Of a stretch of DNA of 64,000 nucleotides, positions 46,894 to 59,810 are shown piece by piece; positions within the stretch are counted from its first letter, which is position 1; each line of letters starts with the position of its first letter. The DNA is from Mariannaea sp. PMI_226 (Eukaryota > Ascomycota > Sordariomycetes > Hypocreales > Nectriaceae). The notes beneath the pieces were generated by a model. The model saw nothing but the letters and a program-made list of their open reading frames with translations. It was not told the DNA's origin and ran no database searches. The DNA lies in assembly GCA_024336345.1 (NCBI GenBank), contig JANFOG010000002.1, forward strand, positions 1,736,001 to 1,800,000, in the 5' to 3' direction. The position numbers and the translations under genes were made by a program.

Positions 46894-49800
46894 ATTGCAT
46901 CAGGTTGAATGACGGCATGTATGGATAGAAGGGTGGGTTGGTTCTTTGCGAGTGGAGGTCGGCGGTCAAAGGTTATAACGCAAGTAAAGGGATGGGTCAA
47001 AGGGGTCAATCAGGAAATGGGACCTTGTGTAGAGTTTCTCAAGCGAAGGCCCAAGTCCCAAGTCGGGGAGTGAACGGTTATAAGGGTTAACGTGTAATAC
47101 ACCGAACGCCATCCAGCCCTTCAGCCCTCGAGTTGAGCCACAAATAGTAGGTGAACTATATTAGACCATTGCAATCCCATCGCGAGATTACTGGCCGACT
47201 TATCCGACCATCTAGCAAGGTAAAGGTTGAGTCCTGGCCACTAAGAGACCACGGCTGACCGACAACGCAACAGATGAAGCCAATTCAGTGTCGGGGAGCA
47301 CCCTACAAGCATGAGGAGGCTCTGTTCAGGGTCCTGGGTACATTCGTCACTTGTTAACGGTACAGTACCATTTCAGGCAACTCAGGCCGATGACAGCTTT
47401 CGGCATTCGGAGAATACATGTCTTATTTACCCCAAAGCGGAAACTCACTGAGAGATGCCCAGTTTTGCGTTGATCCGTAATGCCTTGACTCAAGTCGTTC
47501 TCCCCGGCCTCCCCGGCATTGAAATACCGTCTTTTAGAGCGACTTTATATGCAGCCCTTGATTGGTTCGAGAAGTGAACCGTTTCAAATATACACGTGGA
47601 AATCAGTCGCTGAAGACCGCGCGGTGACATTGAATATGTCATGAAAACGAGATGAGGTTTCTGGGGTAAATCCATTCCCCAGCTTTTAGTCCCTGTCGGG
47701 TGGAGTTGGGGAATGCGGGGGAGAATGGATCTCGAATGTGTCAACTGTCAACGGCTGACAAGTGTTCTCTGCCCGTGATGAAGTCGTGGCTAGTAATATT
47801 TTGATGCTGCTGTAATTGCTCATTCCACCTCTTTATCTTATCTGAATAAAGGTATACTGTAGGTATCAAAAGGTTACCGTGGCAGGATCACATTTGTGAC
47901 TATCAAAAGGTCGCCAGCATACTAGAAGGGAGGTCAAGGAGGACGACCCAATACGCACAACAACACCCCCTACCTAGGCTTCTGAGGAAAATATGTCTAC
48001 CACCCGGGAGGTCTTTCTGTACCTACACCTGATGCCAGCTTGGGAATGAAAGGAAGAAGGACATTAATCCCTCGAGCCAACATACTTGATTATCCAGCAG
48101 ACCATTCCAAACTCTCCCTAGCTCCGGGTCATCCCCATCAGAGTCTGACGTCTTCCCTCAGGACCGTAATAAACCTAGCACGTTTTGCCTCCGAACGCCC
48201 AGGAATGTGGGAACACGTAAATGCTACGTAATAGAGACGGACTTGAGACCGATGCTGATAACCTTGTCTATAGGTACTTGTGCCGTGGTCTAAGAGACAA
48301 GGCGGCCCGGTGTTAGGAGGCAAATCAAAAGGCACCAGGCACTTCCCCATGGGGAGCTATTTATCGCCCCTGCCGGTGCCATCCCTTTCCTAATCACAAC
48401 CTACTTAATCAACAAGCAAGTAGATTTTCCTTTCTTGGCATTATTATTGAAGCTTTGATGGCGCCCTTTTCTGCTATATCGTATGATGCGGAGACTAGAG
48501 TTCTAGGTTCTAGGCTAGCTTCCCATGATGTCGTTTCTGAAATCATTTCCATCCACCTCGAGGTCTGGTACTCATCGTCTTGAACCGCAATGAATGGAGA
48601 AGTAAGCTATGTCCAGATTCCTATTCACCAGATATTAGTACTGGACGGGTTTGTTTGTTTGCTTGCCCTAGTCCCTTTAGACTCGAGATCTTGCTACAAG
48701 TTGACGATAGAACCACTATCAACTCAAATCAAGTTGAATGGGTTGCACAAGGACATACTGTGACATGACATTATCGATACCCTTAGTATCAGTAGCCAAG
48801 AAAGTGAGAACCAGATTAACTTCCACGCTTTTGCACTGAAACTGGATTTAGCCATGTCTTGTGAGATGAATAACCCACGAGTCTCTCTTCGTTCGAGGAT
48901 ATTGGCATCGCGCTCTAGGGTAAGTTGCGACACGACGCAAACCAACCAATTTTCCTCCAAAACAAGTCATCGGGTTTCAAACAATAGTTTTCAGTATATG
49001 AGGTTTAAGGTATATATTGTGTCGGCTTGAGTTTGATTTTCTTGAAACGTAGCTAAACTTTGACCATCGTTGGAGATGAATCGATGCTCCAAATCCTAAT
49101 ATATTTCAGCGTTCAGCCAGAGTTGTACGAGCAACTGTCAGGGCATCAAGTATTATTCGCTTAAGATCATACAAAGATTCCATATAGGTGCTGGAGAAAG
49201 CATTCCAAGAATGGAACCATGTAGGCTAAGATTCGGTGAAGTAGACTAGGGCAGGTAAATATGCCAAGGTGTTGCATTAGGAGTTCTGAGACATCCTGAT
49301 CCTTGAGAATCAGGTGTGACATGAGGTTTGATGGGGAAAAAATAGTCTTCCGGAACGAGAAACTTCAGTCTGATGAAACGATGAAGTTCTTCAAGTTGCA
49401 TGACTTACTGATAAAGAATTGGTCGTGAAACTCGAGAGTCAACACGCACCTATCAAAACACCAGGCTGTGTAGGACATGTAACAACGACGGCACATCACG
49501 ATGATTTTGTCCAGGCTATACATCGTCGTTCAATAGTGTATCGATGCTGAGACATTAGCGAATCAAGGAAACAAAATAACCCTTCCTATGTAGGCCAGGG
49601 AGTTAGTCACAGTTTCGATATTGGGGCGGTTATTATCACACATAACCGGCCGGTAGCAGAAAAGGACTGATAGAAAGACGACCTTTTAGCGAGCGTTCCA
49701 AAGAGTTTCAGCACATGGGGCAGCCAAAGTGCCATTCAATATTCAAATAGCATGTTTTTTTTTCCTTGGCCAAAGTTTCGGGAGGTTCCGATGAACCTGA

Positions 49801-52800
49801 AACCCCAACATGGACGCTTTTCAGAGCAACTCGCTAGACACCCATGTCTCTCCAAGCACAGCACATGACATTGTAAATCATTAGCAGATATGTTAAGAAC
49901 CAGGGAGACGAGTTTTGTCCGGGCGCGATGGAGAGAGCAAGGCAACCCCCAAGAGCGTACACAGAAGGCCTTTTTATCTTCCGATCCGGCCGTAACCAGT
50001 GGGCCTACTTTGATGATGGGACCAGGATATCAGACAGTAAGTAATTATTCCCCGAATCTCGAGTCGCGGGTGCAGTGGGACAAGGCTCGAAGCACTGGCT
50101 ATGCGGGCTTTGCTACAAATCAGAAGCAACACACTACGTAGCACTGTTTCCAGAGCCTTGCGTTTCCGGACCAACCATCTCGTCTGCGACAATGTGAAGG
50201 GGAAGGGAAAATAGTTCCTCAAAGCCTTCTCGACGAGCAGCAAGCGGCCAACCGTGTCAGAGTATTGGCCGCTGCCATTATAGTGTGGGATTGAAGTGAG
50301 GTATAAACCTGGAATAGGAAGAAGATGCTCTGGTGAAAGACTGGCCCAAGTATGAGGAAGGGTTGAAGGAGACAAAAACCCTTGCAAAAGAGTATGACCA
50401 CCACCTGGTGATCCTGGGGACAAAATTTGTGGTTTTTGGCAACATGTCCCATCCGTGCCCTCGATCAATCACACTGCGCACTGAGAATAGAGAAACGGTG
50501 TCAACTTTGAGCCACCTCCCGATAACTCCTGTGTAGTTTAAGGGGAAAAGAAACCACTAGATATAATTGGTGAACTACTCGGCTCGCCCCAAGTTAAAAT
50601 TCTTCAGGACACCTGCGAAGTGTTCGTGGCAGAGAGAAAAGAAAAAGGGAGGGGAGTGACAGCGACCATGATGATCGGCGGTGACAAAAGCCAACAAAGG
50701 CATTCCTGCAACATGACACGAAACAAGCGCACTTGCGCTTACTTGATAGTCTAATACGAAATGGAGATTATGGAGCTGTCCCTAGCTCAAATACCAAGAC
50801 ATTGGGAATGAAGGGGAGACTTGGTGGGGGAAGGATGATGATACGTCTGCTCCGTGCTCCTGCTCCCATGCTACTATGGTAGATAGGGATAGGGAGGTAT
50901 ACTACGTGACACCCGGCCGTACTGGGGATGTAATTTGTGGTCTGTAATCTGGACGTAGGACAAGATGATTAGTGGGTGATCATCACTCAAAATGGGATAA
51001 TGCTATTGTACAATGAACGGAGTCTTTGTTTCAGATTTTTTTGTCGCTTCATTCTCCATTACCGCTCTTGATGTTTGGTTACCGAATCTTGATAACTAAA
51101 TAAAACAACAAGAGCTGTGCCCATACCGTGTATTTTGCTTACTGTGTTTAAATTAAATGTGTGCCTCCATGATTCCTTCAACAAAACATGCAGGCCCCTT
51201 ACCAATTATTTATAGGCACGCGCAAATACAGTAATTCCCGTACTTACTTAGGTACCTTACGGTGTAGGTACCTACCTTACTGCTTGCCTAGGTGCCCGGA
51301 TCACCTGTAAATTGCCATACCTATTCTTCGTATTGGCAGCGCATTCATTCTTTCTCTACCCCCGGTCAATTGTTGCTCGTGGCAAAAAAAACCACCAAAT
51401 CTCATCTAAGTTCCCCAAGAAGAAAAATAAGGGTCCATCCAGATGCAGCAGTTGGTCTGTTCAGGGGGATCCCCTGGGAGAAGATGCGACTTTCAGGTGG
51501 CTCATTAAGACCTACCATAGTAAAACGGTCCAGCGATGGTTCCCTTGGCTCTTGAAGGGTTACTGCACCCGAATTGCATTCCGCTTTCTGTCTCCTGGCC
51601 AAGTATCTTAACCTGCACAATAGATGCCCTTAAACATCTTATCAGCTTCCCATATTGCTTACTTACCTCCAGCACATACAGTATTGGCACCCTAGTTTAT
51701 ATTAGGAACATGCATCGGCCAACTCTCAGTGGGCGCGCCGTCAGTAAGCAGGGAGAGGATCGGATGAACAGGACATCCCTCCCAGCCACGAGGCAATTAG
51801 AGAGGCCCCAAGCACGGCCGCCTCCAATAACTAAAAATGGAAATATTGTTCATTCATCGAACAGTCACAGTTACAGTCACAAACTGTCACGACGTGATGT
51901 CTGGGCATGGTCCCTGGTCGCAAGCAATTTGACCTGCATCGATCGGCAAAAAGACCAATTTTACTTGGCTAGCTCCAGAGCCCCCCCCATCGAGGAGGCT
52001 GAAGATGAAATTCAGAAGAATAAACGCCTTTCGTTCGATGCTTACTTTAGCCCGCCAAAATAATCTCAAAACTTTGTGTTCTTCGTGCATGGTCCAAAGC
52101 CTCGCGCGCGTATGTGCGTGTGTGTGTGTATGTGCGTGAGAGAGAACAACATGGTGCTTGATCTGCCCAACCATACCGATAGTTCGGATTAGAGACTGCC
52201 TCCATACCCGTGCATGCAGTCACACCAAGCGGCCCTGGTCAAGATGCGGCGTAAAGGGGGATCGATTTCACAGGCAGCGTAACTCGGCGTTCTTCTGAAC
52301 CTGGCAACACGTACATATTTCAAGGTCAACTTGATTTTCGATGAGACACTTGACAATGAAAACGTCTTGCCTATAATTCTTATTTGTACATGTGTTCCCC
52401 GAATGGCACTCATTTACGGTAGAGCTCCAAAGTCAATGTCTCTGTATTTCATGACCGTAAAAGGGTGATGTTTCTTCGGCTATCTGATAGACAGCAGAGA
52501 AGCCAAGGGATCATTACGTCCTGAGAGATTAAAAATAGTGGTGAAGGAGGGCTGTAACTGGGTTGAATTAGGCGAACTGGGAGGGTTACTTCGTGCGCTC
52601 CAAGAAACCGTTGGTTGATTTCGGGGTTCGATCGGAACCGAAATAATTAGCCATTGCATTCCAGAATTTGTACTTGGTTACATGAGTCTGTTACCAATGT
52701 ACAGACCATTTTCACAGACTGGTGGTGATGAGAACACGCGCGGTGGCGCATCTCAAAACCTGGCCCATCCATGAAGTCCACGGAAAAGCGCTTTGAAATT

Positions 52801-55800
52801 AACCTTCTTACTCCGAGGAGGGAGGCGAACATGCAACACGATTGGGTCATTTGCCAGTCAACGAGTTTCTCAGACTCTCTCTCCTTCTTCTCTACCGACG
52901 AGCTTGCAGCTCTGGACCCCTTTGGCAATGATCGTGACTAAGGAGGGGGGGATCGATTTGCAGAGGACTCAGCTATCTGTCGTTCAATAATAAAAGCCAG
53001 ATCATCTCATCACTGTTGAACGAGGAATTTGAACTTCGCACCTCATTAAATTACCAAGACCAAGATCGGAAGGAGTGTACTATGGTACAGTGAGATGACA
53101 CAGCTACGTACGAAGTCCCGTAACCAAATAGCTGGTATCCTAGCAGCTTTTAGAGCCAGGGTATAGGGCGCCTGAAGGTAGGAGAGTTTTAGTTGGCGGT
53201 GGGAGCGGCGCGCCCCTCCTTTCTGATCCCTCCCCTTGCCCACCTGTGACGCCAAAACGCCCCAAATCATCACCCAGATTAATACACCGGGGTAGAGGAG
53301 GGCTGGAGGGCGTACGAGATGCCCGGGGGGGGGGAGGGCCATCCCAACCAGCGAAGGACTCAAAACTGGCTTGTGTCAGCGGTCTGTGTGCCTACCCAAG
53401 TCCTGCCAAGCCATGTTGTGAGGATCAGGCCTGTTCACAAAGCGGCTCAAGAAAGCACTTTCACTGTATATGGCGGCTGGACGTTTCGAGGTGGGCTGGT
53501 CTCTGTATTATTACTATCGATTATTTGTTATTCCTATTGTTACGGTGCTACGTATACTACCTACACTACCTCCATACTACGGCCAGGCTATTGGATTCTT
53601 TGGTTTCGTCAAATCTCATGAGGGTCATGGGCTTGAGAGACGACTTTTGTTTCAAGAAGTGAATGGTTGACGAGTACGACGGTATATGCCATCATCGCTG
53701 TGTGACTGCAGTGGCACATCTTTGTCATCTTCGATTCTGTGCCATAAATAGGTTTGATCAGTGAGTGGACAGTAATCCACGCACCCCACACGCTGCTTGC
53801 TTTTGCTCAATTTTGTATCGTACCTTGATCTGGGCCTGAGATGTCGTTGGAAGAGGGTTTTTTTTTCGTCCCTCTTTCTCACCAAGGTGTTCTTCCAACC
53901 GCTTTTAGCAACAGCCAGAAGCAAATATGCAGCCTGGCGAAACATATAAGTGCATCATAGATGGTGATATGCAGACATGGGCTGTTTCCTGAGATCCCAT
54001 CAATCTACGGGAATCATGGAATTGTGCCACCTTCGGCACCTTACTCAGGTCGCTCGCTACCGACGTACCTCACAGCACCAGAAGGAAGAGAAGCCACGGG
54101 ACGTGTGGGCGGCATCGCACAGTGCGCAGGTAAGCCAAGTGGACGGACTACGCGCTTCGGAGGGTTAAATTTAAACCCTTCCAACGTTTGGCTCGCTCTC
54201 CCTCGACCCCTGCAACCCTCAATCCCAAATTTGGTCTCAGGGCAATGATTGGTCCGACCCCAAGCGCCTGTCGTGCTGTGCATTGTCTATATTTAGCTCC
54301 TCAGCCTGTTTTGAGACTCCGTCCCTGCACCTCGCTGACCACTCAGAGCACGGCTCACGCTCTCGAAAACGCAAACGGACGCACTTCGCAACTGCGGGCC
54401 ACAGACGACCGCAGCTGGCCATAGATGGGCTAACTGGGAAGGGTAACAAGGGGTGATGAGTGGCTCCTCGTAGGCGCCCCATCACAAAAACGAAGAAAAA
54501 AGTAGTGAGAGAGGGAGGAGCCCGAGACCGAGACAGAGAGGCAGAGAAAAGTCGGGTCTTTTTTTCTCTTTCTCTTGCGCAGGTCTCGGTTGCTCTAGCG
54601 GTTCCCAAGCTAACCAACCCACCAAGAACAAACATCCATTGGTATCCTTTTAGAAGCAGGCGCAGTTAAGGTTAGACACTGTATTTGAGATACCTGCCCC
54701 GGTACTTTGCTTCGGAGGGTAGGTAGTTTTTCGAATCCCGCCTTGGATAGCATACAATGTAGCGCGAATGAGTACGGCTCTGGTTCAATGGGGCTGACTC
54801 CTCTCATTCCCTAATTCCTTCCCTTCCGTGCGGCTGACCAGTTGATTGGCTAGCTGACCTACCAGATCTTACTGCGGCTCCCGTTTGTTGGCCCAGCTGC
54901 AAGGCCAGGAAGGGCAGATTCACAGGCTTATCTGCCCTCATTGGAGAATCTGGAACAGTTTCTTTGCCGCCGAATCAACGCCTTGGACGCCCCCAGCATC
55001 GCCCTGTGCTTCATTGAGGCCCAGTGTTCCCGATGCCAGATTCTTCCCGCTTCCCGCCCGCCCTGTCAATTGAACAATTCAGTGTCCATGCTGCAGTGTG
55101 CTGCGGTGCAGGTGGACTGTTACGTCTGTGAATGGCCACCTTAGACTGTATCACTGCCGCTGGACCAGTTGAATGGTTTTAGCTGCCGCCGTTGGTATTC
55201 TCGGCATCGCCTCAGGGCGCTAGAAATTGGCTCGTAGAAGGGCTCCAGTTTTGCCTCAACGTCCAATATTTGTATGCATGTCTCTCTGGCTACCAAAAGG
55301 TAGGTGCTGAAGGTACCCTGCTTGCCTACCTACCTATCTAGTTACTGTACGTAGCACGCCAAATCGCGACATTGCATCTTGCTTCCACACAAAAAGCACA
55401 GTTCCAAAAGTAGGACACCATACAGTGCCTCCACATCTCTTCTCCCCTGTGCAGCGCCCTGGCCCGCCCAATCCCGCACCGTCCCCCCAGCACCCGCCTG
55501 CCGACGTTAGGCACCTAGTCGCTCACCCCCAGGCGCCTGTTTCGACTCTGCCCTGTTCTGTTACCAGCTAAACTCAATCCAATCCGCCTTCTCCCTCACA
55601 CTTTCCTTCCCTTCTTCCCTCTCTGACCCTCATCCTCATCATCTGTTCTTCTCTTCCTCCCCTCCTCCCCCTCTCCAACTTTTCTTTATTCTTCTTCCTC
55701 TCGACGCTCAATAGCGCCTTGAAAACTTCGACCTTTGCAAGAGATCATGCTCTTGTTGGTTTAACGGCGCCACCCCTCTAGCCTTTTTACCGCTCGACTT

Positions 55801-56346
55801 TCGCATGGTCTTTCCCGAGGCGCCGATTCTTTGTCTCACATCGTTTCTGGGGCTCTTGTTCATCTTACCACAAACCCTCGGCCCGACAACGACAACGACA
55901 ACACCTTATCGCATGTCGTTTTTCTTCTACACCTGCAGACCTCTCAATTAATTCAACCAGGAATCTCTTCTTTTTCTTTTCCTCTCTTGCGACGAGCGCT
56001 TTAAATAAATCGGGCTCTGGGTGTTGTCAATATTACTCGACCTCCTTGCCTCCAGCGTTCGGATTCAGCTGCGCTGTCCGCCGACTCGAACTAACCCTCG
56101 CGAACCACGCCAATCCGCGAAGCCATTCCTTTACGCACCCGTCTGCATTTCTGTATACTCTTACAAGCACTCAACAAAATAATCGACACAAACGATACTG
56201 TCCCCGGTGGAAAGTACCGTGGTCGTCTCTGAACAGAACAATACAATATTGGCTTCTGCAAACGATCGCTTGAGGCTTCAAACCAAACTCGTAACAAACG
56301 TCATAACTTTGCATCAGCAAACGTCACAACATATTCTTTTGCCACG
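46894..56346. other. Gene-poor 9.4 kb between the permease and the dual-specificity phosphatase
   Basis: The largest gap in the window. The left kilobase should be the permease promoter. From ~55400 to 56346 the + strand is pyrimidine-rich and is probably promoter and long 5' leader of the phosphatase gene, including a 48-codon uORF at 55805. In between only short frames occur. Two with somewhat coding-like composition (49890-50536 and 51710-52063) are discussed as findings. AGGTACCT words cluster at ~51249-51275 and related words occur at ~55313-55336. Confidence 0.5.
55805..55951 (+). other. Upstream ORF in the leader of the MSG5-like gene (48 codons)
   Basis: An ATG at 55805 opens a 48-codon frame ending at TAA 55951, about 400 nt before the main start. 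It includes an ACGACA repeat encoding Thr residues. Whether it lies in the mature mRNA depends on the transcription start and any leader intron, which cannot be read here. Confidence 0.35.
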
Positions 56347-58782
56347 ATGCCTTCAGCAACAGATCGGAGAGTTTACGAGGATCAAATACCACCCTTCATG
56401 ACCGTCTTTGATCTTGACGCCGAAACCATGGCAGATCAAGAGACGGTCACGCTTGTTGACCCCAAGTTTGTCGATATGCATCACAAAGCGCCGGGTCTAA
56501 TGACGGGCCCTCAGGAGCGGTCTCTTCGCTCCGCCCTCATTCCCACCGACCCAACACACAAGCACCATGATAGCACTTCTACTCAGACTTCGGAGTCAGC
56601 GGATTCTTCGCCCACCACAACCCTCTCTACGACCGACTCGTCACCTCTCTCAGATCCCTCTCCCTCTTCATCTCCAGACTCCCCTGTCAACCTTATTCCT
56701 TTGAACAACTACCCTGCCACCACCTTTGGCACCCTTTCCCAACATCTACCTCCTCCACGTGCAAACAATCTTCTCAGTGTATCAGAAGTACCACATTTGC
56801 AGCGGCCGATGACGTCTCCAGCACCGCGCCGAGCGCGGAATATGAAGGGTCTCTCTATTCAGCCGCCCTTTGTTGGTTCTGCCATGTCAGCAACTACTCT
56901 TATTTCGGAGCCTGCGTCTCCATCCTTCATTAAGCCCACAATTCATGCCATGAAGCGGAAACCAAGTCAGCTGAGTCTAAAGACGAACACCTCCGATCTC
57001 ACTCTTAGAAACACGGTCGAAGTCCCACCCTCACCAGCTATGCCTCCAATGCTGCAGCGTCGTGCGCTTAAACACTCAACTTCTTCGCCACATATGTTGT
57101 CCGGCCTCATGTCGTCGACTTTTGGTCCCGCAGGCGGCATGACTTTCCCCAAAGTCTTGGAACGCAACGAGTCAGGTCTTTCAGAGGTTCTTAGGCCAAT
57201 GAAATCCAGCATGAAGATGTCGTTTGAGACAGCTATCACAGAGGAAGAATCGCCGATTAAGACCCAAATAGCCAACCGGGGCGAGCCTGAACCCTTCCGC
57301 GAGATCGAAAACAATGAGGATCTGAAGACACCTGGGTATCCTGACGGACCCATCGCCATCTACGGCGATAACGTCTTCCTCTATATGGAACCTACAGCTG
57401 AGGAGGCTTCCCGTTTCGATGTGGTGATCAACGTTGCTCGCGAGGTCAACAATCCCTTTGAAGTGTTGAAGACCTCTCAGGAGGTGAGGCCTGGATTCAG
57501 CCAGTTTCGCCAACCAACCCTCGGAGGAGAGAGCCCGGTTCCTGATACAGCGATGTCGACGGCTAGTTTTGCTACGGCTTTCGAATACCCTGAGGAGTTC
57601 TCGGTGGAAACTCCAACGACACCTAAGGCGGCTGCGTTTAGGGTGCCAGAATACATACATATTCCATGGGACCACAACACTGACATTTCTCCTGATCTGA
57701 TGAAGCTATGCGAGACTATTGACAACCGGACGAAGGAAGGCAAGAAAGTTCTAATTCACTGTCAGCAAGGCGCTAGCCGATCCGCCAGTCTCATCATCGC
57801 CTATGGTCTATACCAGAAACCCGAACTGACGGTAAATGATGCGTACTATGCTGCACAGGCTAAGAGCAGATGGATTAGCCCCAACATGAAGCTCATGTAT
57901 TCTCTACAAGATTTTCAAAAGGAGATTTCGACGAAGCGATCTGGCTCGACAAACCGGCCTCGTGCTGGCCGTAGCCCTACCAAGCACAGATTGACACTGT
58001 CCGCCGACGCTATTGACATGAACTCCAAAGAACCTCAAACAGCGCCCCTTCCTGAGAAGGACAATGGATCCCAGGAACCAAGCCCACGACAAAGCCCTGG
58101 TCGGCTTAGGGGTAACTCGACACCTGGCCCTCAACCAGTTTCTCCCGGCCCCGCATCTGCGCCACCAACTTATACATTCGCCTCGAAACTTGAGCAGACA
58201 CCGGAAGTGCGTTCGTACGAAGAGGGATTGTCTTCGTTCGGCAAGGATGAGATGCCGTTGAGACACAGAGACAGCCAGGACGAGTTTCTTACGATACGAG
58301 CTCCTACCTTGACACTGTCGGCACCCCCCCCTAAGCGGACACCTTCTCCCGCCCGAAGCCTTTGGTCCAAGCCCCCTCCGTCGCCTGGCTTTTCGTCACC
58401 CTCTTCCTTTGGATTCCAGACTCTGTCGTTTCCTCGATTTAATGAGCAACCTCAGGAGGAAGCTCTGCCCTATCACGACGTGCCTGTAGAGAGGACGATT
58501 TCTATCCCTGGCGGATTCCCTGTAGATGACGAACCTCTCATGTCTCCGCGGGAAGAAACGATGACGAAAAATCCGCTCCATGCGTTCTCCGAGATCCCCT
58601 CGATGCGATTTGTAGAGTCTCCCCCAACACCAGGATCCAGCCTATTCTCTCCCAGAATGGGCATGTTCCCTCGAGACCCATTCGCATCTTTTGGAGGACC
58701 TGCGGCTGTGACGGATCCCCGAAGCCCCCCGACGAAAGGAGAGGCGCCTATAGTACGTTCTATCGACGACTTCTTATCATGA
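56347..58782 (+). CDS. msg5: Dual-specificity protein phosphatase, MAP-kinase phosphatase Msg5-like
   Basis: A single exon encodes 811 residues. The N-terminal ~330 residues are Ser/Pro/Thr-rich, as in yeast Msg5 where this part carries MAPK docking. The catalytic domain (~335-520) begins PDGPIAIYGDNVFLYM and contains the general acid D442 in IHIPWDHNTD and the signature HCQQGASRS, with nucleophile C472 and R478. A Ser/Pro-rich insertion of about 55 residues (~375-430) separates the early strands from the general-acid loop. Many Sordariomycete relatives may share this, which I could not check. The C-terminal ~280 residues are low-complexity with many Pro-directed sites. Expected role: dephosphorylating the cell-wall-integrity or pheromone MAP kinase. 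Its leader is long and pyrimidine-rich. It converges with the HUT1 gene. Confidence 0.93.
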   Translation: MPSATDRRVYEDQIPPFMTVFDLDAETMADQETVTLVDPKFVDMHHKAPGLMTGPQERSLRSALIPTDPTHKHHDSTSTQTSESADSSPTTTLSTTDSSPLSDPSPSSSPDSPVNLIPLNNYPATTFGTLSQHLPPPRANNLLSVSEVPHLQRPMTSPAPRRARNMKGLSIQPPFVGSAMSATTLISEPASPSFIKPTIHAMKRKPSQLSLKTNTSDLTLRNTVEVPPSPAMPPMLQRRALKHSTSSPHMLSGLMSSTFGPAGGMTFPKVLERNESGLSEVLRPMKSSMKMSFETAITEEESPIKTQIANRGEPEPFREIENNEDLKTPGYPDGPIAIYGDNVFLYMEPTAEEASRFDVVINVAREVNNPFEVLKTSQEVRPGFSQFRQPTLGGESPVPDTAMSTASFATAFEYPEEFSVETPTTPKAAAFRVPEYIHIPWDHNTDISPDLMKLCETIDNRTKEGKKVLIHCQQGASRSASLIIAYGLYQKPELTVNDAYYAAQAKSRWISPNMKLMYSLQDFQKEISTKRSGSTNRPRAGRSPTKHRLTLSADAIDMNSKEPQTAPLPEKDNGSQEPSPRQSPGRLRGNSTPGPQPVSPGPASAPPTYTFASKLEQTPEVRSYEEGLSSFGKDEMPLRHRDSQDEFLTIRAPTLTLSAPPPKRTPSPARSLWSKPPPSPGFSSPSSFGFQTLSFPRFNEQPQEEALPYHDVPVERTISIPGGFPVDDEPLMSPREETMTKNPLHAFSEIPSMRFVESPPTPGSSLFSPRMGMFPRDPFASFGGPAAVTDPRSPPTKGEAPIVRSIDDFLS

Positions 58783-59810
58783 GGCCGTCCGTCACTTTCA
58801 TGTGTATTCAGCAGAGAGAGTGCAGTCCATTGCTCTTTGCATCCATCGTTTTACATTATTTGTTTTGCGTCATATACCCCCCCCAAACATTTCGACGACA
58901 TTCTTTACACGCCAGTTTCGAGGTGTTGTAGCCGCTGGGGTAGTTTACTACTTGCCATGGACACTCTCGGAATTGGTCTTACGACGATACGCATTACTCT
59001 CAAGTTCTTCAAACTTCTTTTTTGTTAACACCGTCAATCGCTTATTCTCGGTATTACTCTGATACTCTCACTACCTTTCTTTCAGCAACGCACAGCGCAT
59101 GGCGTCGAATGGTGCGGCTAAGTGGTCCCTGGACCCGTTTAGTGTAATTTAGACGATAACCAGTCTTCTCGACACTTTTTGTTTCTGTTTCCTTTCTCTT
59201 GAACGTTTCTTTTTCTTTTTTTCTTTTGTTCCATATGGCTGGTGTTGCGCGGTTGGATTACAAAACAGGCCGGCGACCGGGTTGATTGGAAGTTACGCCA
59301 TTTTGCTTTGAATCAAACGGCGAGTGGAATAGTGGTAAACAGGGGAAGGAAAGGAAATAAATAACTACGGTAAATGGAGGAAATTACTGCTGTCTCAGCT
59401 CATAGCAGGGGAGTTTGGAAGCATTGTGGCTTTGATTTATACGGAGGATCCTAGGATCAGTCAGTGATGTGATAGACTACCATCGCTCACGAAAGGAAAA
59501 TGAAAGATTTTACCTCGAAAACATTCATGACTGTCTCTGAAATCTGTCTTGATGACGTCGGTTAGAATATAAAGTACATTCTAGGATTCACATTATTACA
59601 GGTGTCCTATGTTCATGGTCATCCTCGACTTGTCCAGCAATGCCCAGCTATCTATACCAACAGACATGTCTGCGAAGTTGGGCTTGGTCTAATACATTTT
59701 TTTTTCATCCAATTTCTTTTTCTGAGTAGTTGTAGCGGCCTCCCTTTGTCTCTAGATAATTGTATATGCCTTTCATGGAAAAAGAAAACAAAACCAAAGG
59801 GTATCATATC
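58783..59810. other. Convergent 3' intergenic region
   Basis: 1.0 kb between the stop codons of the phosphatase and HUT1-like genes. T-rich stretches near 59180-59230 and 59696-59705 would suit transcript ends of either strand. No coding signal. Confidence 0.6.

Noticed and set aside
49974..50468. 164-codon minus-strand frame
   Set aside because: No recognisable domain, and the opposite strand has equally or more coding-like blocks; neither is convincing as a gene.
54580..54750. Possible tRNA (TTCGAATCC-like box B near 54730)
   Set aside because: No matching box A at the right distance and no acceptor or anticodon stem could be folded by eye.
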